The notes under the pieces were generated by a model. It had not been told where the DNA came from. It made no database searches and saw only the letters and a program-made list of their open reading frames with translations. Below are positions 34,120-44,392 of a stretch of 52,355 bases of DNA, piece after piece. Made by a program: the position numbers and the translations under genes. The stretch is from the NCBI GenBank assembly GCA_027459765.1, contig DAIDHD010000018.1:1-52355 (forward strand). Direction: 5' to 3'. The stretch comes from Gammaproteobacteria bacterium (GTDB lineage: Bacteria > Pseudomonadota > Gammaproteobacteria > Steroidobacterales > Steroidobacteraceae). Numbering within the stretch: the stretch's first letter is position 1; every line of letters begins with the position of its first letter.

Positions 34120-34160
34120 GCACCGGGCGGGGGCGGTTTCGTTCCCGCCCGGTGCGTTTT
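34120..34160 (+). terminator. intrinsic terminator between phasin and phaC genes
   Basis: GCACCGGGCGGG (34120-34131) pairs perfectly with CCCGCCCGGTGC (34144-34155), a 12-bp GC-rich stem with a 12-nt loop, followed by GTTTT. It reads as a rho-independent terminator on the plus strand, 46 bp after the phasin stop and 83 bp before the phaC start. Confidence 0.75.
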
Positions 34161-34242
34161 GAGCGATCATGATGGTGGTCGGCGCCGCCCACCGCGGCAC
34201 CGCCGCCGCACGCAGTCATTCAACCGTCCAGCGGGTCACGAC

Positions 34243-36012
34243 ATGTCCGACGCCACCGGTTCCTCCTCCTCTTCCGCCGCCGGCGACTCTCGCCACGACC
34301 AGCACCAGGCAGAAATGGCGCGAGCGCTGCGCGCGCAACTCGCACTGCTCACCGGCGGACTCGCCCCCGACGATTACGTCGAGGCGTGGTGGAACTGGTA
34401 CCTCAATCTGTCGCGCGAACCGACTGCGCAGGCCGAGCTCTTGAAGCACGCCTGGGATCAGGTGGCGGACAACGTCACGTTCGCGTGGCGTGCCGCGCTC
34501 GCCGACGGGCCGGTCGCACCGAAAGCGAGCGGTGGAGCCTTCGCCGGCGACGCGTGGTCGCGCTGGCCCTTCAACGTCTATGCACACGCCTACGGCAACA
34601 CGGTGGAGTTCTGGAACCGCGCGCTATCCGCCGTGCCCGGCTTGAAGCCGGAACAGGAGCGAACGCTGGACTTCGCATCGCGTACGGCGCTCGAGGCGTT
34701 CTCGCCCGCGAACTACCTGAGCACCAATCCGGAACTCATCGAGGCGACGCGCGCGGAGGCGGGTCAGAACCTGGTCCGAGGCCTCGGCTTCTGGCTCGAG
34801 GACCTGCAGCGCACCTTGGGCACGCAGGCCAAGGAGGAGCCCGAGCGCTTCGTCGTCGGCCGCGACGTTGCGGCCTCGCCTGGCAAGGTGATCCTGCGCA
34901 ACGAACTCATCGAACTCATCCAGTACTCGCCGACCACCGACACGGTGTACGCCGAGCCGATCCTGATCGTGCCGGCCTGGATCATGAAGTACTACATCCT
35001 GGATCTGTCGCCGGCGAACTCGATGGTCCGCTACCTCGTGTCGCAGGGACACACCGTGTTCATGGTCTCGTGGAAGAACCCGACCGCGAGCGACCGCAAT
35101 CTCGGCATGGACGATTATTTGAGGCTGGGCGTGCGGGCCGCCGTGGACGCGGTGGCACGCGTGGTGCCCGACCGGCCGATGCACGCCGTCGGCTATTGCA
35201 TCGGCGGCACCTTGCTGTCGATCGCGGCGGCGCGCTTCGCGGCGCAGGGCGATCAGCGGATCGCCAGTGTGACGCTGCTCGCCGCGCAGCAGGATTTCAG
35301 CGAGGCGGGCGAGCTGTCGGTGTTCATCAGCCCGAGCCAGCTCGACATGCTGGAGGCGGTCATGAATCGCGCCGGCGTGCTCGACAGCCGGCAGATGAGC
35401 GGCGCGTTCGCGTTGCTGCGCTCCCGAGACCTGTTGTGGGCGCCGGCGGTCAACTCCTACGTTCGCGGCAAGCGTGAATCCCAGAACGACCTGATGGCCT
35501 GGAACGCCGACGGCACGCGCATGCCCTGCCGCATGCACTCGGAGTATCTGCGCGGGCTTTACCTCAACAACGCCCTGGCGCGCGGACAGTTCCTCGCCGA
35601 GGGTGCGCCGGTGGATCTGGCGGCGATACGCCTGCCGATGTTCGTGGTCGGGACCGAGACCGATCACGTGGCGCCGTGGAAGTCCGTGTACAAGGCGCGC
35701 GCGCTGACGCGCTCCAGCGACTACACGTTTCTTCTCACCTCCGGCGGCCACAATGCCGGCATCGTGAGCGGTCCGGTGCATCCGCGGCGGCGCCACCGCG
35801 TGTACACCTGGTACGACGATCACAGCACGCTGTCCCCGGATCAATGGCTCGAGACCAACGCGCCGCAGCCCGGCTCCTGGTGGCCGACCTGGCAGTCCTG
35901 GCTCGCAGGCCATTCATCGGCTCATCGGGTGGCGCCGCCCGCAGTCGGTGCGCCTGCGACCGGGCTCGCGCCGCTGGCCGACGCGCCGGGCGAGTACGTG
36001 CTGCGGCGCTAG
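34243..36012 (+). CDS. phaC: class I poly(3-hydroxyalkanoate) synthase
   Basis: A 589-residue class I PHA synthase, active without PhaE on 3-hydroxybutyryl-CoA-type monomers. The N-terminal domain (about 1-200) carries the FDFxSRTALEAFSPANYLSTNPE-like region (here DFASRTALEAFSPANYL). The catalytic box is GYCIGG with Cys319; Asp474 (ETDHVAPW) and His503 (GGHNAGIV) complete the triad. PAWIMKYYILDLSPANSMVRYLV and FMVSWKNP are class I signatures. The ATG at 34243 is chosen; longer upstream frames run through the terminator region. It is followed by phaA after 23 bp, likely one transcript. Confidence 0.95.
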   Translation: MSDATGSSSSSAAGDSRHDQHQAEMARALRAQLALLTGGLAPDDYVEAWWNWYLNLSREPTAQAELLKHAWDQVADNVTFAWRAALADGPVAPKASGGAFAGDAWSRWPFNVYAHAYGNTVEFWNRALSAVPGLKPEQERTLDFASRTALEAFSPANYLSTNPELIEATRAEAGQNLVRGLGFWLEDLQRTLGTQAKEEPERFVVGRDVAASPGKVILRNELIELIQYSPTTDTVYAEPILIVPAWIMKYYILDLSPANSMVRYLVSQGHTVFMVSWKNPTASDRNLGMDDYLRLGVRAAVDAVARVVPDRPMHAVGYCIGGTLLSIAAARFAAQGDQRIASVTLLAAQQDFSEAGELSVFISPSQLDMLEAVMNRAGVLDSRQMSGAFALLRSRDLLWAPAVNSYVRGKRESQNDLMAWNADGTRMPCRMHSEYLRGLYLNNALARGQFLAEGAPVDLAAIRLPMFVVGTETDHVAPWKSVYKARALTRSSDYTFLLTSGGHNAGIVSGPVHPRRRHRVYTWYDDHSTLSPDQWLETNAPQPGSWWPTWQSWLAGHSSAHRVAPPAVGAPATGLAPLADAPGEYVLRR

Positions 36013-36035
36013 GTCACAACACGAGGGGAGTGGTC

Positions 36036-37207
36036 ATGGAAGAAGTCGTCATCACCGCGGCGCTGCGCACCGCAGTCGGCAAGTTCAACGGTTCCATCGC
36101 CAAGATCCCGGCCGCCGAACTCGGCGCGCGCGTGATCAAGGCGCTGCTCGCGAGCACGGGTGTGCCCCCGGACCGAATATCCGAAGTCATCATGGGTCAG
36201 GTGCTGACCGCGGGCTGCGGCCAGAATCCCGCCCGCCAGGCGTCCATCCATGCCGGGCTGCCCGACACCGTGCCCGGCATGACCATCAACAAAGTCTGCG
36301 GCAGCGGACTCAAAGCGACCCACCTCGCGGCGCAGGCCATCCGCTGTGGTGACGCCGAGATCGTCATCGCCGGCGGCCAGGAGAACATGAGCGCCTCGCC
36401 GCACGTGCTGGCCGGATCGCGCGACGGCTTTCGCATGGGCGACGCCAAGCTCGTCGACAGCATGATCAAGGACGGCCTCTGGGACGTGTACAACGACTTC
36501 CACATGGGCACGACCGCGGAGAACGTCGCCAGGAAGTACGGCATCGCGCGCCGCGACCAGGACGAGTTCGCCGCCGCTTCGCAGCAGAAAGCCGAGGCCG
36601 CGCAGCGCGCAGGCCGATTCAAGGGCGAGATCGTGCCGGTGGAGATCGCCACCAAGAAGTCCACCACGGTGTTCGACACCGACGAATACGTCCGGCACGG
36701 CACGACGGTGGACGCGCTGGGCGAGTTGAAGCCCGCGTTCGCCAAGGACGGTTCGGTGACCGCGGGCAACGCCTCCGGCATCAACGACGGTGCCGCGGCC
36801 GTGATGATGATGAGGGCGGCGACCGCGGCCAAGTTCGGCTTGACGCCACTCGCGAAGATCAAAGCCTATGCGTCGTCGGGACTGGATCCGAAGATCATGG
36901 GCATGGGCCCGGTGTCGGCGACCCGCCTGTGCCTGTCGAAAGCCGGCTGGACGGCCGCGGATCTGGACTTGATGGAGATCAACGAGGCGTTCGCGGCGCA
37001 GGCGATCGCGGTCAATCGCGAGATGGGTTGGGACACCTCGAAGATCAACGTGAACGGTGGCGCGATCGCCATCGGCCACCCGATCGGAGCCTCGGGTTGC
37101 CGCATCCTGGTGACGCTGCTGCACGAAATGATCCGGCGCGATGCGCGCCGCGGACTCGCAAGCCTGTGCATCGGCGGCGGCATGGGGGTGGCGCTCGCCA
37201 TCGAACG

Positions 37208-37211
<4 letters not shown>
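36036..37211 (+). CDS. phaA: acetyl-CoA C-acetyltransferase (beta-ketothiolase)
   Basis: A 391-residue thiolase that condenses two acetyl-CoA to acetoacetyl-CoA, the first committed step to PHB. The acyl-accepting Cys is in [10 protein letters not shown], the active His in [14 protein letters not shown], and the second Cys in [29 protein letters not shown] is also typical. A GGGGAG ribosome site lies six bases before the ATG. Its stop codon shares bases with the stop of the convergent acs gene (a palindromic CTAG at 37208-37211). Confidence 0.96.
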
Positions 37212-39172
<1,961 letters not shown>

Positions 39173-39251
39173 GTCGTCTCTCCCCCTCGTGCCCGGAAGC
39201 ATAATGGGCTTGCACGCCCGCGTGAAGGAGGAGTGGCCGCGGGCGGCGGTG

Positions 39252-40304
39252 TCACTCGATGGGAAGCGGGTGCAGCAAACCGCCGTCGGTCCACAGGGCG
39301 TTCCGTCCGCGCGGCAACTGCAGCGGGCCGTGCATGCCGACGGTCCGGTCGTAAATCTCTCCGTAATTGCCGGCGGCGGCAATGACGTCGGCGCTCCAGT
39401 CCTTCTTGGCGAGACCGAGCGCACGGCTGGCCGCCCAGTCGACGCCCAGCAGGCGCTGCACGACCGGATCCTCGCTGTGCCGCGCCGCGTCCAGAGTGCT
39501 CCGGGTCACGCCGCTCGCTTCGGCCTGTACCAACACGTGCACGGTCCAGTCGACGATCATGGCCCACTGAGGATCGTCGTTGCGATACGCGGGCGCTATC
39601 GGCGCCAGGGTGAGGAGCTGCGGCAGGATGCGGTCGTTACCTACCTGCTTCGGGTAGGCCCCCTTGAGTTGTGCGAGCCGCGTGACGTAAGCGCTCACCA
39701 CATCGCAGTGACGCACGGCGAGCGCGTCGTCCATTTCGCCTTCTTCCTGGAAGGGCATGGGGATGATCGCGATTCCGCGCGCCACCGTGCGCGCGAGCAG
39801 CACCTTCTCGTTGTCCGTACCCTCGATCACGCACACTTTCATGCCGCCGAGGTCTTCGATACCCCGCGCGCGCGAGTCGCCCCGCACCAGAAATCCCTGG
39901 CCGTCGTAGAGGATCGCGGGTCCGAAGGACAGGTGCCAGTGCCACATGGCGGTCGGCGTCGGCGTCACGCCGAAGGCCACGTCGACGATGCCGCGGCTGA
40001 GGGCCTCCTCGGTCTCGAGCTCCGAGGCGAACACCTTCACGTCCACGGCCGCTTTCCGGCCGGTCACCGCGGCTGCGAGCGACTTGCAGAATTCCGCGTC
40101 GAAGGCCGTGAGCGGCCCGTGCAGATCGGTCTTGTCCCAGTCCTCGGGGGTGCCGACGACGCCACAGTGGAGGATGTCGTCCTTCTGCACCTTCTCGAGC
40201 ACCGATGTCGCGTGCGCCGGCGCGGTGACCGGCAGGATGAGCGCCAGTGCCGCCAAGGTTGCGAGGTGCCGTGCGAGTCGCCGATAAGCCTTTGTCGGAG
40301 TCAT
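39252..40304 (-). CDS. amino-acid-type ABC transporter substrate-binding protein
   Basis: A 350-residue periplasmic binding protein of family 3. A signal peptide covers about residues 1-33 (ending PAHATS). The LHCGVVG start of the mature fold, [13 protein letters not shown], and [15 protein letters not shown] lie where general L-amino-acid binders such as AapJ have RCGVN, FDVDFCRA and TRN-type segments. The fold continues with a [16 protein letters not shown] hinge. No permease or ATPase genes are adjacent, so it is an orphan or works with a distant transporter. Ligand unknown. Confidence 0.82.
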   Translation of the reverse strand: MTPTKAYRRLARHLATLAALALILPVTAPAHATSVLEKVQKDDILHCGVVGTPEDWDKTDLHGPLTAFDAEFCKSLAAAVTGRKAAVDVKVFASELETEEALSRGIVDVAFGVTPTPTAMWHWHLSFGPAILYDGQGFLVRGDSRARGIEDLGGMKVCVIEGTDNEKVLLARTVARGIAIIPMPFQEEGEMDDALAVRHCDVVSAYVTRLAQLKGAYPKQVGNDRILPQLLTLAPIAPAYRNDDPQWAMIVDWTVHVLVQAEASGVTRSTLDAARHSEDPVVQRLLGVDWAASRALGLAKKDWSADVIAAAGNYGEIYDRTVGMHGPLQLPRGRNALWTDGGLLHPLPIE

Positions 40305-40353
40305 GGTCGTAAGTGGCCTCGAGTGCAGATTTCCGTGTTTTCAGAAACGACGA

Positions 40354-40379
40354 GGGGCGGGACCTCGCGGTCCCGCCCC
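40354..40379 (-). terminator. hairpin terminator after the phosphoesterase gene
   Basis: GGGGCGGGACC (40354-40364) and GGTCCCGCCCC (40369-40379) form a perfect 11-bp stem with a TCGC loop, 36 bp beyond the minus-strand stop at 40415. On the minus strand it is followed by TCGTCGTTTC, a modest U-run. It probably ends the phosphoesterase transcript before the binding-protein gene. Confidence 0.6.
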
Positions 40380-40414
40380 CTCCGGATCCAACTCCGGATG
40401 CTATGCCGAGAACG

Positions 40415-42688
40415 TCAGTTCGCCCAAGGACCCGTGGACGTGCCGCCCGTGTTGTTGTTGGTGTTGAGATACGGATTGCCCGGGCTCTGGGTCGGCCGCG
40501 GATTGAAGTCCTGCGGCGGCGGATCGATCTCGCTGCCCGTGCCGTAGCCGTACGGGTAGTCGGTCGGCGTGATGCCGAGACGCTTGCACCCGTACACCGG
40601 CTTGCCGCCGTCGGTGGACGCGTAGTGCGGCAGGGTGTGCACCAACGTCGGATCGATCATCGCGTAGCTCGCCGGCAGCGGCGGAGCCTCGCCCTTCAGG
40701 CGGGCGTTGTCGAAAGCCTCCAGAAGATCGCCCATCCCGCCGAGCGCATCCGCGGGGCCGAGGTCCATCTGCGGCTGGCCGTCGGGCGCGTTGAACGCCG
40801 AGTTCTGCGAACCGGCGAGGCGCGCCTCAGCCTCGTCCGGCAGGTACGCGAGAGGCGTCAGGCCGAACAGCTGATTGATGAACTTGATCACCGAGCTGTG
40901 CTCGCTGTAGACGTGGCTGACCGCGTGCGCCTTCGCGTACGGCGAGATCACGATGGTCGGAATGCGCGGACCGCCGGTTTCGGGCTGGCCATCCGGCCCG
41001 AAGGTACGGAACCGCTCCGGCTGGTGGTCGTACAGGCCGTCGGTTTCGTCGTAGGTGATGATGATGGCGCTGTCCTTCCAGTACGGGCTGTTCGCGATCG
41101 CGTTCACCGAATCGGCGATGAGCGCCTCGGAGATCTGCGCATCGGAGTAGTTCGGGTGATCGTCGTTGCCCGGCGTCGAGGCCCGCACCACCGGATTCGG
41201 ATCCGCGGGCAGCAGACCGTCGTTGTTGTAGAAGCCGCCGCGCACGTAGAACACGCCGCCAGCCTTGGGCAACTCACGATTCATCACGTCCGTGTAGAAC
41301 TGCTGCAGCCCGTGCAGGTGAGAAGCCGCCTGCGGATTGTCGCCGAGATAGCCGAAGAACTGCGGGCCGTTGTGGTGCACGATGTAGGAGGCGTGCTCCG
41401 GCGCGCTCTGCAGATTCAGGAAGCCGGCTTCCTTGATCGGCGTGCCGTCGAACGGCTCCGGCCCGTAGCCCTGCTGATACCAACCCCAGTTGACGCTCGG
41501 GTTGTTGCGGGCGATCGCGAACACGTCGTGCTGAACGTCGACGAGGTCCGCGGCCGGGTTCTCGTCCGTGCTGACCACCTTCTTGATGTCGTGGCCCATG
41601 AACGACAACGGCAGCGTGGCGAACGTGAGGTTCACCTGCGGCGCGACCGAGACATAGGGTCCGGTCTGCGAGGTGGCGTTGGACGCCTCGTCCGGGCCGT
41701 ACGGCGGCTTGACCGGCGAAGGGTCGTTGACGCTGCCGGGGAACGGCGCGTTGTCGTTCAAGTTCGGCAAGCCGAAGTGGACCGTGTCCGCCTGCTCGGG
41801 GTGCTTGACCCACTGCGTGTCGCCGGTCTGGCCGGCGATCATCGCGATCGCGTTCGGCGTCGAGGGACCGGTCGCCGTCTGGTGGAAGTTGTCGAACAAC
41901 ACGAAGCGGTCCGCGTATTGCCACAGGAAGGGGATGGTGTCGCAGTCGAGGTGCGACATCGCCACTTCGCCCTTCTGCTTGCTCTGCAGGGTCGGTGCGG
42001 CCGTCGGGGCGACGCCCTGCGCATTGACGATCGCGGCGGCGACGCCGGAGGAGTCGGTGGCGTAGTGCAGACCCTGCTGGTCGAGCGCGTAGCCGTCGTT
42101 CAGCGGCTTGGTCTTGGTCGCGGCGTCCGCGTGGAACGAGTGCGTGTAGCCGACGTGGCTGTGATCCACCGAATAGGTGTCCTCGGGGTACAGCTGCACG
42201 GTCTGGCCGTTGACGTTCTGGATGGTGCGGGGGATCAGGAACGGGCTGATCGTCTTGAACGAGCCGTCGGTGTCCTGGATCACCGAGTGGAAGCTGCCGA
42301 ACGCGGTGGCGGGCTGCGAGTAGGGATTCTCCGGGTTTGCGCCGGGGAAGGTGCCAAACAGACCGTTGGCGCCCGGATAGGTGCCGAAGTAGTGGTCGAA
42401 GGAGCGGTTCTCCTGGAACAGCACGAACACGTACTTCACGCGCTTGCGCAGCAGCTCGATCTTCTCGTGCAGGCCCATGCGCTCGTCTTCGTCGCCGAAG
42501 TAGCGCGCCTCGCGAGCGCCGGCGGTGCCCGTCGAGGTGGCGAGCGTGACTCTGGGCTCGCGCGTGCTGTAGCCCGAGCGGTCCTGGGACTCGGCCGCGA
42601 GCAGCGGCGCGATGCCCACGAGATTCATCGTGGTGGCGGCGGTGGTCAGCCACACCGCGCCGGTCTTCATCAGTGAGGACTTCTTCAA
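40415..42688 (-). CDS. AcpA/phospholipase C-like phosphoesterase
   Basis: A 757-residue exported phosphoesterase of the AcpA/phospholipase C superfamily. The signal peptide is KKSSLMKTGAVWLTTAATT..., ending near LLAAES. Metal and active-site motifs are FVLFQENRSFDHYFGTYPG near the N terminus, TATGPSTPNAIAMIAGQTG (nucleophile region), ITYDETDGLYDHQPE and YSEHSSVIKFI. The start is a TTG at 42688, six bases after a GGGAGA ribosome site; the later ATG at 42670 has none. It probably releases phosphate from phosphoesters outside the cytoplasm. Phosphate, acid or lipid specificity cannot be told. Confidence 0.88.
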   Translation of the reverse strand: MKKSSLMKTGAVWLTTAATTMNLVGIAPLLAAESQDRSGYSTREPRVTLATSTGTAGAREARYFGDEDERMGLHEKIELLRKRVKYVFVLFQENRSFDHYFGTYPGANGLFGTFPGANPENPYSQPATAFGSFHSVIQDTDGSFKTISPFLIPRTIQNVNGQTVQLYPEDTYSVDHSHVGYTHSFHADAATKTKPLNDGYALDQQGLHYATDSSGVAAAIVNAQGVAPTAAPTLQSKQKGEVAMSHLDCDTIPFLWQYADRFVLFDNFHQTATGPSTPNAIAMIAGQTGDTQWVKHPEQADTVHFGLPNLNDNAPFPGSVNDPSPVKPPYGPDEASNATSQTGPYVSVAPQVNLTFATLPLSFMGHDIKKVVSTDENPAADLVDVQHDVFAIARNNPSVNWGWYQQGYGPEPFDGTPIKEAGFLNLQSAPEHASYIVHHNGPQFFGYLGDNPQAASHLHGLQQFYTDVMNRELPKAGGVFYVRGGFYNNDGLLPADPNPVVRASTPGNDDHPNYSDAQISEALIADSVNAIANSPYWKDSAIIITYDETDGLYDHQPERFRTFGPDGQPETGGPRIPTIVISPYAKAHAVSHVYSEHSSVIKFINQLFGLTPLAYLPDEAEARLAGSQNSAFNAPDGQPQMDLGPADALGGMGDLLEAFDNARLKGEAPPLPASYAMIDPTLVHTLPHYASTDGGKPVYGCKRLGITPTDYPYGYGTGSEIDPPPQDFNPRPTQSPGNPYLNTNNNTGGTSTGPWAN

Positions 42689-42898
42689 GGTCGTTCTCCC
42701 TTGCGAACGTGAGGGTCGGGGAATCGCGCACGGTGCCGTGCGCGAGGTCACAAATTCTCGGCGTGGAATGTGAAGAAAATGCTGCAGCCAGACGGCGGTT
42801 CGAGCCGCCAGATGGGTGTCGCGAGGGGCTTGGGTTGGTGTGACCGCTGGACGGAGGCGGGGTCGAGGATTATGTCGAATGGAGCCGGGCGGTCGCCC

Positions 42899-44164
42899 TC
42901 AGGGAGCCTCGAAGGAGAGAAGGTGCAGTCGCTTGAGCCGGCGCGTGATCGAGGTGTCCTCGCCATGTGGGGTGGCGTTCGGCGCCGGCCCGCCGGAGCG
43001 CGCCTCGTCGGGCCAGGAATCCACCAGCCGCTCTATGGCATTCGCCGGCACGGGCGCGCAGAAAAGCCGCCCCTGGGCGCTGTCGAAACCGGCGGAGCGC
43101 GCGAAGTCGAGCATGTCGCGGGTTTCGACGCCCTCGGCGCAGACCGTGAGACCGAGCGTGTGGGCGAGCGAGATCACCGCGCGCACCACCAGTTCGGCAT
43201 CGCATTCGCGGGCGACGTCGGCGAGCAGGGCGTGGTCGATCTTGATCTCCGAGAATGGCATCCGATACAGCTCGGTCAGGGAGGAGACGCCGGTGCCGAA
43301 GTTGTCGAGCGAGAGTCCCACGCCGAGGATGCGCAGCCTCGTGAACACGTCGAGAAGCAGCTCGCGATCGGACTGGCCCGCCGTTTCGGTGACGTCGAGA
43401 ACGATCGCCGCCGGCGGCACGTCGTACTCGCGCAGCAGCCCGGCAAGGCGATTCGGGAACTCACGGTCGCGAATCAGACGGGGACTCAGATTGACCACCG
43501 TCTCGAGCGTCAACCCCCGACGCCGCCACACCTCGGCCTGGCGTACCGACTCGGTGATGACGTAGTCGGTGAGGTCCGTGACCAGATTGTGCGTTTCGAC
43601 GGCGGGCAGGAATTGGCGGGGCTGCAGCAGGCCGCGGCGCGGGTGGTTCCAGCGAATCAGCGCCTCGACCCCCTGCACGCGTAGCTGGGTCGACTTCAGG
43701 CTGACCTTGGGCTGGTAGAAGAGCGTGAACTCGTGTTCCGCAAGGGCCCGCTCGAGTTCCGCGCGGCTCGTGGGAGGCGGGGCGCTCACGTACGGGGCGA
43801 GGGTCTGTTCGATGTCCAATTCACGCAACGGCCGGTGTCGCGTGCCGACGATGGGCAGGCCGCGTGCGGTCGCGGTGCGACGGACGCCGGCCAACACCCT
43901 CGATTGCAGTGTGCCGACGAGCAGCGTCGGCGGCTTCGATCCGTGGTCGATCAAGGTCTGCATGATCGCGTAGCCGTCCAGATCGGCGCGATCGATGCCG
44001 AGCACGACCAGTGTCGGACGGCGCACGGCGAGCGTTGCAGCGAGGCTCGCCGGATCGGTGACCTCGATATGGTCGCAGCCAAGGCTTGCGACGACCGTAC
44101 GCAGCACCTCGAGGGAGGCCTCGTCGGAGTCAATGATCAAGATGAGGTCGTGTGAAATGACCAT
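42899..44164 (-). CDS. receiver-like/EAL domain protein with altered key residues
   Basis: A 421-residue protein: a receiver-like domain (about 1-125) then an EAL phosphodiesterase domain (about 135-400). In the receiver the acidic pair Asp12/Asp14 is kept, but the phospho-acceptor position after LVVL is Gly56, so phosphorylation is unlikely. In the EAL domain, EALIRW (167-172), VNLSPRL, DVTETAG, AEGVETRD and the Gln of SAQGRLF are present, but the DDFGTG motif reads Asp287-Asn288, losing a metal ligand. It may be a weak or inactive c-di-GMP enzyme used as a sensor. The ATG at 44164 is preferred. It is divergent from the TonB-dependent receptor gene. Confidence 0.88.
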   Translation of the reverse strand: MVISHDLILIIDSDEASLEVLRTVVASLGCDHIEVTDPASLAATLAVRRPTLVVLGIDRADLDGYAIMQTLIDHGSKPPTLLVGTLQSRVLAGVRRTATARGLPIVGTRHRPLRELDIEQTLAPYVSAPPPTSRAELERALAEHEFTLFYQPKVSLKSTQLRVQGVEALIRWNHPRRGLLQPRQFLPAVETHNLVTDLTDYVITESVRQAEVWRRRGLTLETVVNLSPRLIRDREFPNRLAGLLREYDVPPAAIVLDVTETAGQSDRELLLDVFTRLRILGVGLSLDNFGTGVSSLTELYRMPFSEIKIDHALLADVARECDAELVVRAVISLAHTLGLTVCAEGVETRDMLDFARSAGFDSAQGRLFCAPVPANAIERLVDSWPDEARSGGPAPNATPHGEDTSITRRLKRLHLLSFEAP

Positions 44165-44392
44165 GGCCACGTTCCGTCGTGCGGCTCGACCTACTTGTAG
44201 CGGCCGGATATCGGCCGGGTGAAGCAAAGCTTAACGAAAATAGCGAAAATAATGTTTAAAGCGATTACGACGCAGGTCGCAGTCTGGCTCCGGCGCGACG
44301 TTTTCTTTTGACATAACGTGATCAGGGTCGCAAGGCAGCCGGGTTCGGCACCGGTATACTCCCCGCCGCGATTGGGCCGGAGAGCTCGAGGG

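Noticed and set aside
44308-44360. Promoter of the TonB receptor gene made of TTGACA and TATACT
   Set aside because: The hexamers are 41 bp apart, far outside sigma70 spacing, and each lacks a partner at 16-18 bp.
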